The notes beneath the pieces were generated by a model that saw nothing but the letters and a program-made list of their open reading frames with translations, was not told the DNA's origin and ran no database searches. From Atopsyche davidsoni (Eukaryota; Arthropoda; Insecta; Trichoptera; Hydrobiosidae): DNA of 64,000 bases. Position numbers and translations under genes: made by a program. The stretch spans positions 13,554,001 to 13,618,000 of the forward strand of contig JAILWY010000009.1 in assembly GCA_022113835.1 (NCBI GenBank), in the 5' to 3' direction. Shown here piece after piece: positions 10,688 to 22,760 of this stretch. Numbering within the stretch: position 1 is the stretch's first letter; each line of letters starts with the position of its first letter.

Positions 10688-11375
10688 AGCCGTGATACCA
10701 AATTCGAGTTTTTTGACCATTTGCTTGTACCTATTGCGAAAAATGTTCTGTAAAAAAATCAACTTTTGAGATAGCAAAATAAAGTGATAATTAAATTAAT
10801 TAAATGACACGATTGGACTGCCTCTGGTGTCTGGTTGGCACACCAGAGGCAGTCCATTACCTGGCGAAATCGTGTCGTTTAATTAATTTAATTGTCACTT
10901 TATTTTGCTATCTCAAAAGTTGATTTTTTTACAGAGTATTGAAAAAACTATAAATTATATTTATCTATTTTTTATTATTTAATTAACGTCCATTTTCATG
11001 GTAAAAAAAAATCTTGAAGATGTTAAAAAATTGGATAAAATGACGACTTTCAAAACAAAAGTTTGTTAAAGATTTTTTTTTTTAATTTTCAAACAGGAGG
11101 ATTTATAATTAATCTTTTAATTCCAATTGAAAAAAAGAGTCATAAATGCTTAGGATTCTTGGAACAGGAACATTGCGAAACTCCGATCCCAAAACTTCAA
11201 TCGGAAAAACATATATTTATCATATTAAAAGTAAATTATAAGAAATAAAAAAAAAACGTATTAGAAGAAATGATGTATCTAACTTTCTGCATTTAATTTT
11301 TTTTTGATTATTCAGTCGATTTTTCGCAATAGGTACAAGCAAATGGTCAAAAAACTAGAATTTGGTATCACGGCT
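10688..11375. mobile_element. Foldback-type element with 57-bp TIRs and a nested central hairpin
   Basis: The termini 10,688-10,744 and 11,319-11,375 are inverted repeats of 57 bp with one mismatch, starting AGCCGTGATACCAAATT. Inside the left end, 10,748-10,814 pairs with about 10,868-10,934. At the centre is a perfect 16-bp inverted repeat (10,815-10,830 and 10,840-10,855; GGACTGCCTCTGGTGT) with a 9-base loop. The left arm lacks the about 385-bp interior of the right side, so the copy looks like a deletion derivative of a longer inverted duplication. A second, half copy lies at 21,025-21,560. No transposase is encoded and no target-site duplication was found. Superfamily unknown. Confidence 0.8.
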
Positions 11376-13659
11376 CTGAATGACTGATATCGAACTCAAT
11401 GAAACTTACCCTGAAGAATTCATTTTTAAAAAGAATATATCGGTCTTTATTTAATTACGTTCATTACATACATTTATTGAATAAAACATTATTTAAGAAA
11501 TCTAAGGTAATTAATAAATAATAATTATTTATTCAATATGTTAAATCGTCTTTAGAAAATTTAAATATAACATTTAGTTAATTTGTTCTTAAATAAGTAG
11601 CTTTGGTTACTAAGCTTTTTATTGTATTTTGGTTGAACACTGAGCGATTTCATTATATATTGAAATCGTTTAAACAACATAATATAAATTTTGTAATAAT
11701 ATCGTTTTTCATTACATTTTTCACCAGTAAACAAAATAACTATAATAAGTAATTGTTATGTCTTTAATATCTAATTGTAAAATAGTAATAAATAAATTAC
11801 GATTTGCTGTTTGAAGCCTCGTAATTGCGATCGTGTAACCGCTCCTTGAGCTGAATATCCCAAGCAGTTGTCCTGGAAGTATTCTTCAGTACATCGTCGG
11901 GTCTGCGGGTCGAGATAAGGGACTAATATGCCCTGTCATTGTATTTAATGCAGCCGCGGTGTAGTGCGAATGAGAATGGATAGTGTTATAGACAATATTA
12001 ATACTTAATAGAAACACATACAGTATTCCACCGCACCAGCTCGCTCTTGAACAGGCATAAGTTTAATGAAACTCTGACTCCCTCGACGGTTTAAATTACT
12101 ATCCATTAAAACTGATTTTACAACAGGAGATTGATAAATCTTGTTTAAACATGTCTGAAATATATGCAGTTTGTTTTAATGGTGCTTTAATAAAATAAAT
12201 TATATAAACTCATATTATATTTGTGCTCGCACACAGTAAGATTTATCAAAATGATTAGTAAAATAAGCGATTTTGATAAATCTTAAGGTCTTAAAATCTT
12301 ACCAATAGAAATGTAATAAATCATAATAATATACTAAAGTAAATAAATATATAATACTGTTTCTCTTTTTCACGTTTACTTACTGATACTTTTAGTAATT
12401 GGTTTCTTAAAGTATATTTGCTTCTCAACGTTGTTTTCTTGCATCTTACGTTCTAATTTTGGTTTTTTCTTTTTGAGACCTACTAAAAAATAATTCAGTT
12501 GGTATAATTATGATTTAAATTATTTTAAAAGCAGAAAATTCTAATTATCATAATAAATAAACGTTGGTTTTATTATGAAAGTTAATAAAATCGTTTATAA
12601 AAGCTTATATAAATTCAAATGTAAGAAAAATAACTCAACGTTTATTTCATTTCCTAACTTTGAAATTTCTTGGGTCTATCTGAAGGTAACTCTTTTAATA
12701 TCCTCTCGAATTTTATTACAATGAGAATAAAAGCCTTGTTTTGACAACAGGAAATGTCTTCCGGAAACGTGGGACTTTTTCAGGTCATTTCCCGTTTTTT
12801 TGAGTTCAGTTCAGGACAAGCAGGAGTCTTTCCGTAAACGTACTTAATTGCACGATGTTTTTTTTAAATTTTCTTGCTTTCTTAAACATAATATTTTTCG
12901 TGTAAGGGTGGAAAATATTTTATACTGTATAATCATAAGTTCCAACAGACTCAACATTCACAACTAGTGGAAATATACTATACATAAAATTACAGAGGCA
13001 ATAAAATAATATTGATAACAATTTATTTTTTTCAACGTCGAGGTGGATATTTTAAATATTATATTTTTATTGTTTTTTTTAAATAAGTAATTGATTGTGA
13101 AATAATCTCTTTTTTACCTTATTCGATATATCCTATTTTATTTACAACATTATTTAATAAAGGGAACAAATATCTTTTTATTAAATCAAAGACACAAATC
13201 AGTACATCGATATGATAATTTTTTTTACCCTTTTTAAATAATTATGTTTATTTATAAGTCACATACTCCGTTGGGATAAACACATGTTGTCAAGCCTTAT
13301 GTTTATTATTTTTTTTAAACTAATATCAATACTAATCGTCTACGATCATACTAAAAAAAACTCGTTAGCCTAATAATATCAGTTAGGAATTTTTCTGTCA
13401 TGACAGGAATCATACCTGGGGCCTCCCAATCGATAATTCACTGTCAAATCATTAAGCCTACAAGACAAAATTTATAATCAAATAAGACAACAGCTTAATT
13501 ACTTTACTTCTTACTAAATAAATATAATTAAATGCATTATTTTCCACAAGTATTTATTGTGATATTCTATACAGTATAATCTTTTCGTTATTATGATTCG
13601 TCAAAATAATACATTCATTTTATCAAAATATATTTCTATTATATAATAAAACTGAATTC
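11376..13659. other. AT-rich non-coding stretch with GC-richer patches
   Basis: No gene is seen. GC-richer patches occupy about 11,815-12,110 and 12,700-12,860. The rest is very AT-rich, including a pair of 12-bp inverted words (AAATAAACGTTG and complement) near 12,556 and 12,637. Confidence 0.5.
12237..12285. repeat. Perfect 16-bp inverted repeat (hairpin)
   Basis: TAAGATTTATCAAAAT at 12,237-12,252 is repeated as its exact complement at 12,270-12,285, with a 17-base spacer. It could be a small palindromic element or a chance AT-rich hairpin. No second copy was noticed. Confidence 0.6.
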
Positions 13660-15890
13660 ATATTCCTTTCGCTCCCTTTTCCCGATAAATATACTGATAA
13701 TTCGTATATCCCAGCTCAGACAATTGAGACGCTCGGTTCGCCCCGCTCCTTGGGGCGGATCCTCGGACCCTTTACCGTTTTCATACCCGCTTTGTTCGCT
13801 TACCCCGTTTCACTAATAATGCCAACTACTTTCCTTATCCAGATTCTACTTACGAATTTTCAGAACTGCTCACTTTAGGGTTTTGCTCCGCGTGTGCTTT
13901 GGAACTTTCTGGGTGTTTTTGCGAACATTTAAGTCAAGTTATCGTCTTGTTTTCGTTAATTTTACGCCTTTATTTAATCCATGTTTCTATATACACGTAG
14001 TGTTTTCGGGTGTAATCTTAATTTTACGGATCCCTCTCTGATAACATAAAAAACTCTGTAATCTATTTTTTTAAATTTTTTTGTATATTTTTATAAAAGC
14101 ATTACCATGCTTTACATTTTATAAACCTTCTTATTTATTAAAGTAAATGATTATTCGAGGCTCTTCTTAGCATCACGTACTTAGAAAAACAGCTAACATT
14201 GCAATTTTAATGCAATCGCCTTATTTAGCTTTCAGGAAAGAACTTTTCGGAAGGCTCACGGGTAAAACATTCCGGATACCCTCACGTGTCTAATCCATAA
14301 TTACACACGCGAGAATTCGTATGGCACTTAAGTGGATAGCTTCAGGAAGAACAGATGCGTAACTTACTTACAACCTAGTTAAACCCGTCCCATTCCCCTA
14401 AGTACCATTACTCCGATCAAGCCTTCTCGAGATAACCTAGGCACCGGCAGGGAACATCAGCGATTGATCGAGTTTAAAAGATGCAATAAAATGTTGATGT
14501 GTTTATTGATCCTGTTCATCAAGCTAGTTAAAAATCTAAAATTACTTTAAAACACTTACGTTACACAAAAATGTCCTTCAAAACGCGATAAACTCTTAAT
14601 GATCACTTTTATCGAACAATACCATTATACTATTGTATGTAGTATAGTATATCTAAACAAATCTTATTATTATAATATTCCATTGTATTTGAGTTCATAT
14701 GCATCCTGTTGAAAACACAGTGCATAATGACAAATATAGTGGTGAACAGTATTAACAATCACGACTGTTTCACTCATACGCCATTAAGTGAGTCGCTAAA
14801 GGGTATGAGGTCATGCGGTATATTTAACATATGCATGCAACGTACAGCACACGTTTTGTACAAGTAGCGTGAGTATAACTATAATATTCCGCGATCACCT
14901 TAAGCTTGCGTTGATATTGATAATTAGACTGTTGGATGTAAGTTAAAGCTTTTGAATACGTTCCCAGAAGTGCGGATGACTCGCTTGGAGAAAGTCTTAA
15001 AGACAATTAATCAAATACAAAACCAAGGGTTCGATCGCTGAAACTTAATAAAAAAAATCTACTTTACGTGAAACTAGACACCTGGTACAAAATTATACTA
15101 CATAGAGTGCCTGCTCCTTTATATACCGCCCTCACGCATATTATTGAAAATCTTATAATTTATTGAGTAGAATTTTAGTGCTTTTTAAGTACTACTTATA
15201 GAACGGTCGTCATTTCGCCTAGGTCAGTATATTACCGAATCGCTTTGATCTCTCCATAGATTATTTGGCACAACCTGTTCTATCCATGTTAATAAATTTC
15301 TTCTAACAGTCAGCAGCTGTTTGTGCGAACTGAAAATTTCGATAAAGTTCATCGCAATTTTTCCACGGGTCCGTTCTCTTTATGGGCCCCTTTCTTCTGA
15401 AGCCCCAAATTGCCGGTAATTTATTTCGTTTTTTACACATTTTAAACTTCGCTTAATAATGTTTAAAATGCCCTTATTCGCTTCAGTCAAGCGCCGTTTT
15501 TTTCTGACAAAGTGCGAATAAAGACGGAATTTATCGGATGTCTCGCTCTCCAATATATTATTCTGACTTACTATCGCCGGACAATTTTTCTAATTCTATT
15601 ATCTTCTTTGGGCTCTCTTTCGGTAACTTCAATACAAAATCTCATCCTTTCAGTTCATACATTTTCACTCCAGATATTCCCAACTATACAGCATGTCTCA
15701 TTTTTTTTTTTAATGATTATTATTTTTAAATTTTTTTTATTTAAATTATTTTTATGCCACTAATAGCACGCAGCATTGCTTCATACATAATTTTATGTTC
15801 ATTATATGTACAATATCATTTTGTCTCAATAACTATGCATTTATAAATGTGTATTTAAACTTTTATTAAGTATAATTGTAAAAATAACAA
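13660..15890. other. Mixed stretch with GC-richer patches, no gene
   Basis: GC-richer patches are at about 13,670-13,960, 14,200-14,480 and 15,230-15,500. The first includes CGCTCCTTGGGGCGGATCC. A minus frame at 14,824-15,006 (60 codons) and plus frames at 15,512-15,763 show no domain. A GGTTCGATC word near 15,026 resembles a B-box but has no tRNA arm around it. Confidence 0.45.
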
Positions 15891-16084
15891 TTGAGTGATT
15901 TTCCACATGTTCGTTTTTATTTGTGACCGGTTTCGCCAACCTTTCACGTTGGCATTATCAAACAGAGTGATTTTATTACCGGTCACAAATAAAAACGAAC
16001 ATGTGGAAAATCACTCAAGTATTTTACTCAAAAATATTAAAATGGAATTCCACCAAGTACTCTCTGTCAAAAATATTGAATTTC
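15891..16084. mobile_element. FB-A foldback element, copy 1
   Basis: A perfect 41-bp inverted repeat (15,891-15,931 and 15,978-16,018) encloses a 46-base loop. The arm includes GTGACCGGT at its inner end, and the left side continues TTTCGCCAACCTTTCACG. The right arm extends outward through GGAATTCCACCAAGTACTC to about 16,084, where similarity to copy 2 stops. The left arm lacks this outer part. Three more copies lie at 45,241, 49,041 and 62,029. It is non-coding. The 15,895-16,101 open frame is just a translation of the repeat. Confidence 0.8.
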
Positions 16085-19000
16085 GTAAAAATAACACGTA
16101 ATGCTCTCAAGCTTGTATGAACTAGTTTTTGAGATTGTTATAAAAGTGATAGAATCATTTTTAATTTTACACATTTGCAGTTATTTAGTAGTTGACAAAC
16201 CCTTTTAGGTTCAGTTCACAAACATTTATTATTGACCTTTACGTGATTCAATAATAAACTACAGATTTCCAGAAATATTTTTTCAAAAAAAAAAAAGACA
16301 CACATATATATATATATATAAAACCCACATAATGAATTTTTCATTGAATTACATGAATAAGGTGAGATTTTTCGGTCCTAAATACTCTATATTCAATGGC
16401 AGGTGTGGGTCAATCACCCGGTATTGTGCGGACGCCCGGAGAATGTACTTCGTCATTCGTCAGAGCCGATACGTTGGCTCCGCCGGGTGACTTCGCGAAA
16501 TATCACCGTCGTAAATAGAGCGATATTTATGTTATATAATTTGAGCTAATATCGTTACATTTAACTGTGGGCATTTGTCAAGCGGCCCGCCATTGTACCC
16601 TCGCGGGGCATTACAGATACACGTCTGCTGAAATGAAAATACTGGGGTGATTTTTTCGACATTTTCAATGTTACAAAGAGGCTGAGCTTACGCTCGGTCG
16701 TGGGGGAGAATCGTGACCCTCTCTATTTGAATTATCGAAGGTGTTGGCCGTGGGGCGGGTCAGGTCAGGTTTGAATAGGACCCATGTTTTTTTTTATTTA
16801 TATCAAAATAAATAGTTCACTTTATGATTTTCCTAATAATTTTTTTTTCTGTATAAAGATTTCTACGGATAAACAGCGCTAGCGAGGTATGAATCACACA
16901 TACTGCGTCATATCAAAACGATTATTTGTTTACACTTAATGATATTGAATTTTAATATACTTATCATATGTATTTATTTCTACAAGTGGATTGACATAAG
17001 TACGTATTAAATAAGGTTAAAAAAATATATTCAAACAAAACTGTTTCGTATATTTTTTAAATCACATCACAAAAACTGCGAATTTTGCAGAATATATCGA
17101 TACAATTCCACGAGAAGTTGGGCAATACCATTTGAGAATTCCTGTCGTCTCGCTTCAAATAGAATGGAAAATATTCCCACAAAATTGCCATATCCCTTTA
17201 ATATTCAGCCAACGATATCCAGACAATTTTCTCTCGCTCATGATGATATCAAAGACTCCGCCGCCCGTATCGAGGTATCGGCTTCTATTTGCCCGGCCCC
17301 GAGAGCCTCCGCGCCGGGGACTCGGTGATTCCCCGGGCTCGCCCCTCCGAAACGGGGATTGTTTGAGAAGTTCTACTTTTACTTTTTATACAAGCGTATG
17401 AAATGCTATGTGACTGGTTCAAAACTTGCGGATATTTTAGAGTAAGTTTTATTTTTGAAATACGATAGCACTTTTCACTCTGCGCTCGCTATGTGAAATT
17501 TTTAAACAGTCGCTTGTTTGAATTCTTCAATTTCTGTTTGATCCTGGGTTGAACGGTAAGAAACATTTTTCAACTTTTAATCATAATTTACATTTTAAAG
17601 ATTTGTTTAAAATAATGTTATATTTCAATCTGTCTGTTTTCACTGGTTTCATATCTACTACTACGCCTTTCTCCATATTTGTGTATAATTTGTAAAAAAA
17701 GTAACAGTGTGGTCGATCGTGCAAGGATAAAATACGAAAAGTTTGGATGATTCATCAATAAAATGAATCTTAAATTATCTATCTCCAAGATAACCCAAAA
17801 CTTCCATTCATTTAAACACTTCGGACTGATTGTTTTTTTTTATTGAATAGAATTAAAACTTTCGTGCGCACGCTCTGACATTTGAAGACGGCAATATTAT
17901 GATCGTAACTATAAATCATTTTATGCATCACTAAATTCAGTAGTGTTATCCTCAGTGATGCTTACGTAAATATGCTATAAATTGACGATGATTAATTTTA
18001 TAAGTAGGCGAGTAATCACTAATTTTCTTGTGAAAAAAATACAGCTTTGTAATGCTGCAGCTAATGCAGTTTTACCCGAAGTGCATTCATTATCAAGGGT
18101 AACCTTTTTTCCTTGGGTACATAAATATCTAACAACTCTTAAGAGGTGGCAGTTTGTTTTCGTTTCACTGCAGTGCTGGATTACTTCCAGACAGCAAGTG
18201 CTTCTGCGAACTTAGTTGTCGAGTCTCGGGAAGTTCGGTCGGGCCGCTCAGCTCGCTTACCTGCGCGCCTTTCCCGGCCGCGAACAATGCGAAATCTCAG
18301 GCTCACTCAAGTTATTCGGTAATTGATTAAGTTTGAATAACTTGTTACATTTGAGCATTTTAAATGGGAAGGATTTGGTGGATTCGCATGAATTGTTTAA
18401 ACACAACAACACACCTGCGGGGACATTACTTTGGCGCAATATGTGTCATGGGAACCGTTAAGCAAATTGTTATACTTATCCTTATCTTCAGTTATGTATT
18501 TTGATATTTTTAAGTATAACCAATTAACGAATCTATATATATCTGTTACCACGTATACAAGAAAATGATAATAATTTTTTTTTTCGTCTATTCTAACAAT
18601 TTCAGTAGACGTAACATTCAAATTCTCACAGCAATACATGACTACTTCTCAATATTGAGTTACTACATAATATAAGCTCTATGGATGCGCAGCGCGCGGC
18701 GCAAGCTCTATTTCATTATTGGCCATATAATTTAATATAAAATATAGTACTTTTACGTCACTGCATAGATACACGTAAATCTATTTAGTGCCCACTCTAA
18801 TTTACTACGACATGGCCATTTTATTGACAGCAATAAACCAGTCTCTTATTTTTAACTGTTTTCCGGAATCTGGAGCAGCGTCCTTAAACGTTTAATTATC
18901 GAAGAAAAACATAAAAACGGGTATTTCCCGAGAAGGCCTCTTAACTAAAATTCGTTAATAGCCTTTGAATGGAAAACTTCTTCGAAAGCTGCAAAATTAG

Positions 19001-20146
19001 ACGAACCCGGGGCTGCCTCGTCTGGTCGCCGGCGTGTTTGCGAACCGCATATGCTTTCAGCCGTTACACCCGAACGACACTCCACTGCGGAGCCTTCGCG
19101 TTTTACCACCCCTGAAAGACAAACGAAAATTTTAATATCTTATTCGTTTTATTTCCCCCGTTTGGAGACGTTAAATTATTGCGCAAAATATTGCCGGACT
19201 ACTGTATTAGGCCACATATTATTTTACAGCACCGCTTTGTCGTGAATTATGGCGGTTTATTTGGCTCCGGGGAACTGAGGAATTTAAACAAGTGTGATGA
19301 AGCCGGGGCGGCGAAACTTCAGCGTGTATTTATTTTAGTTGATTTGGTGTGACTGCATCATTAGTCGGGCCGAAATCTTGGCATTTCATTAAATTACGGA
19401 ATAACAAACGGTTTTGTTTCGAATTCATCGCTCGGATTTGCTTTTTGTACGGCTGCTCTCGATTACCACTTCTCAAGTGAGTGGGTGAATAACAATCATT
19501 TCTCTAGAAACTAAACATTCTTATATAAATAAACCGAAAAGGGTCTTAATTTATTTCCATCAATTATAACTCCGTTGGTTTTTGTGTATTAAGAATTACA
19601 AAATAAACTCAATATATAAACAATAATAGCACAGAGCAAATGAGCCTCATTTAAAGGTTCTAATTACGTCTGTTACCTTGAACTAAATAAATTCAACGAG
19701 TTTGTTTCCAATTAATAGAAGTAATATCATTGTCAATATTTTACTTTAAGTCGTTTAAATACGATGTTGTGAAATTGGTGGAATTCAACTATTGACTATG
19801 TATTCCCGGTACAAGTTGGTAAGGCACAACTCTTTACAATGAATAGATCCTTTTTAACGTTATCTGAATATCTGAAAAATTTACACATCCTTTTAATATA
19901 TATATTTATAAAATCTAAAACTAAAAGATGGATATAACTTTAAAGAGTAAAATTCATTGTTTACTATGAAAGTCAACTGACATACCTCAGCATAACTTTT
20001 CTTCATTGTCCGGGTAGACTACTAAACATAAAATTCAACATATTAAAAGACAGCAAAGATTATCTTTATAATCTTAATACTATTGTAATTAGTCTAGCTA
20101 GATGAACAGATTTTAATCATTTTGTATTAATTCGCTAATAATAATA
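16085..20146. other. Gene-free stretch rich in GC islands
   Basis: It holds a short TA microsatellite (about 16,303-16,320) and GC islands at about 16,380-16,770, 17,090-17,370, 18,160-18,440 and 18,660-19,480. The last is the longest and carries AATTATGGCGGTTTATTTGG near 19,243. Open frames at 17,132-17,401, 17,982-18,215, 18,257-18,639 and 19,051-19,245 overlap these islands and match nothing recognised. The 9-bp words GCATCACT/AGTGATGC near 17,924 and 17,956 form a weak hairpin. Confidence 0.45.
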
Positions 20147-20496
20147 CAGTAATACCCCGCTTTACGCGACCCCGTTATGCGCGGTTTCACTATAACGCGA
20201 ATTTCAAATGCCTCGTATTACGCGAATTTCTTATTAAAGAATGTGTATGAACATAATGTAGTCATTGACTTCTCTTAACAATTAAAAACAGCGTTGGGTG
20301 TTATGAACGTAAAAGAAACGCTACCCAAAATACAATAGATTTATTTTTCAGTAAAAAAAAACATGTAATACTGTATAAAGTGTTCTTAGAATTAAAGTGA
20401 TTGATTCAAATGATCCGTATTTTTTTGTATTAAGTAAACCCCGATATACGCGATTTTTTCCGGAACGTATCCCTCGCGTAAAGCGGTGTATTACTG
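20147..20496. mobile_element. Tigger/pogo-like MITE (mariner superfamily, TA target)
   Basis: The left end starts CAGTAATACCCCGCTTTACG at 20,147 and the right end, read on the minus strand from 20,496, starts CAGTAATACACCGCTTTACG. Both are flanked by TA (20,145-20,146 and 20,497-20,498). The interior repeats CGCGGTTTCACTATAACGCG-like and TACGCG words typical of pogo/Tigger non-autonomous relatives. At 350 bp with no transposase it is a non-autonomous deletion derivative. Confidence 0.85.
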
Positions 20497-21024
20497 TAGT
20501 TTATACTATTCTCATAAAACGTAGTTACAGCAGGAGTTGCAGAGTTATACTAAGATCTAGATTTAAAATTTCGCCATTTTCAATTCGACTGAAGAATACA
20601 AGAGAAAACGTCCCAAAGTCCACAGTATAAATTACAAATCACATTTTGATATCTCGTTAAGCCAAGTTATTCATATAAATATCGGTGCTCGAGTCTGCAT
20701 TTAAATGGAACTGTGGGGCGGATGGGGGTGAAAGAAGGGCGGATTAGAATGATTTGATTCCTTGGGCTGCCCCAATTAATTTCCTCCGCGAGCTCCCCGC
20801 CCCGGTGATTAGCCGCCCCCGGGACAATACCGAGCAGATTCCGATTGTTCTCCAAAAAGTTGCCAAATTAGTTTCGCGAAATCAAAACGGAACTAACCCG
20901 GGCTTGTTTCAGCGAATCGACTGCGCCATGCTCGGGTCCTGTTATTCTTTTGAACGATATTTTCTCAAATGCTGAAAATGTGGGGAAAAGCTTCTTTTTT
21001 TTAAATCTTGAAAGTCTTAAGGGT
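20497..21024. other. Gene-free stretch containing a GC island
   Basis: A GC island spans about 20,690-20,960, with GGGGCGGATGGGGGTG and CGAGCTCCCCGCCCC segments and an ATTAATTT word between. Frames at 20,397-20,630, 20,667-20,855 and 20,754-20,975 overlap on opposite strands and are not called. Confidence 0.4.
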
Positions 21025-21560
21025 CTAGGTCCCATAATCGAGTTTTTTTTTGATCATTTTCTCGTACCTATTGCAAAAACTCGACCGCACCAATCAAAAA
21101 AATTTAATTGCAAAAAGTTAGATACATCATTTTTTTATTTCTTATAAATTTACTTTTAATATGATAAAAATGTGTTTTTACGATTGAAGTGTCGGAATTT
21201 GGAGTTTCGTTATGTACCTGTTCCAAGAATCTTAAACATTTAAGAGTCCTTTTTTTAACTGGAATTAAAAGATTAATTATATACCCTCTCTAGAAAATTA
21301 ATTTAAAAAATAAAAAAATATTTTTTTTTTAACAAACTTTGGTTTTGAAAAGTCGTCATTTTATCCAATTTTTCAACATCTTCAAGATTTTATTTTACCC
21401 TGAAAATGGACGTTAGTTAAATAATAAAAAATAGATAAATATAATTTATAGTTTTCTCAATACTCAAAAAGAAAGTGACAATTAAATTAATTAAATGACA
21501 CGATTTCGCCAGGTAATGGACTGCTTCTGGTGTCCGGTTGGACACTAGAGGCAATTTAAA
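21025..21560. mobile_element. Half copy of the 10.7-kb foldback element, opposite orientation
   Basis: This matches the reverse complement of 10,840-11,375. It begins near the TIR words TTTTTGATCATTT and CGTACCTATTGC and runs through the AAAATGGACGTTAGTT segment. It ends at the central hairpin words GGACTGCTTCTGGTGTCCGG near 21,521. Only one arm is present, so it cannot fold along its full length. It shows that the 10.7-kb structure belongs to a dispersed family. The 21,025 boundary is approximate. Confidence 0.75.
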
Positions 21561-22326
21561 GGCTGGAAGCAACTGCCTAAATTTTCTCAAAGGAGCATTT
21601 TAAACAGGGTGTATTATAAAAGTTTTTTTGTTGTCTGTATATTCAATGCATTTGTATGTGTTCTTCTTTGAATATTGCTTCGTTATATTTTATTATCAAT
21701 TAAGATCAAATTTGGATGAGCTACGTATTTTAGAAATCCACCTGTCTTTGTTTTTTACAATATATTTCTATAAATTATAGAAAATTTTTATCGTAACTTA
21801 AATGATAACAAAAAAAGCGAATGTATCTTTATTATACATTTTTTTATGTTTTCCCAATTTTACAAGTATTTTGTTTTTATAATTGCAAGCTTTTATTTAT
21901 TTTAGTTCAATTTTTATCAATAATGTTTTTATGTTTCGCTTCAAATGTATTTTTATTTTGTCTTTTTAAAGGTATTAAAATTTCCAAAACAAATTGTCCC
22001 ACCAAACATTTCTGTTAATGATTACTGTGTATGTTTGAGCAATGTATATATATATATTTTTTAATAGCTCAGCAAAAATATTTCAATACCAGTCTTATCA
22101 CTTGTTTGAATTTATATTTCATTTAATATTCTTTTCATAGTACAGTTTTATCATCCACACGGCAAATCAACAAAACAAACGATATAATTATGGTGTTTTT
22201 TTGTATTCTTGCATCATTGTGTACATATTTTACATCATTCTTAATTATACATAGTGAACAGCTAAGATATTCTATTAAATATTTGACTCGTCTCCTCTGT
22301 CTTCAAATCATATTCATGCTTTAGTT
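21561..22326. other. AT-rich non-coding stretch
   Basis: No gene is seen. The open frame 21,821-22,018 is Phe/Leu/Cys-rich translation of AT-rich DNA. A short TA run lies near 22,046-22,060. Confidence 0.5.
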
Positions 22327-22760
22327 CGGTGCTTCTCAAAGTGGTCCCTACGGACCCCAGGGGGTCCTTAGAAAATTAAAATCGATTTGGGGGTCCCTGA
22401 ACAACGTCAGTGGGTCCGCGCAAGGTTTAATATAATATAAACAAATTGTGACACATTTTTATTAATATGGAAGTTAAAATAATTAACAATGAATACATAA
22501 TTAGCTATTTTTACGTCCTAAGTAAAATATAAATATAGACAGGTGCATAAAATACAAGTAATAAAAGGCATCGCGGTGAGTCAGGTAGGTTAATACAGGA
22601 ACGCAATAGAGTCGATACTTGCACCAACTTGTCTATAATATGAATTTATGTAGTTTTTCACCCAGAGTCCGTAAGCAAGTTTTGACTATAAAAGGGGGTC
22701 CGTGGGGAAGTTTTGACTATGAAAGGGGGTCCGTGGGCCAAAATAGTTTGAGAGCCACTG
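22327..22760. mobile_element. hAT-like non-autonomous element
   Basis: The left end reads GGTGCTTCTCAAAGTGGTCC and the right end, on the minus strand, reads CAGTGGCTCTCAAACT then GGCCCACGGACCCCC. The C(A/G)GTG...TCTCAAA terminus is characteristic of hAT (Charlie-type) elements. Just inside the right end is a 31-bp tandem duplication (22,677-22,737) containing AAAGGGGGTCCGTGGG in each unit. It is about 434 bp long with no transposase. No 8-bp target duplication is visible. Confidence 0.7.

Noticed and set aside
15020..15040. GGTTCGATC as a polymerase III B-box
   Set aside because: No complementary stem around it and no A-box upstream.
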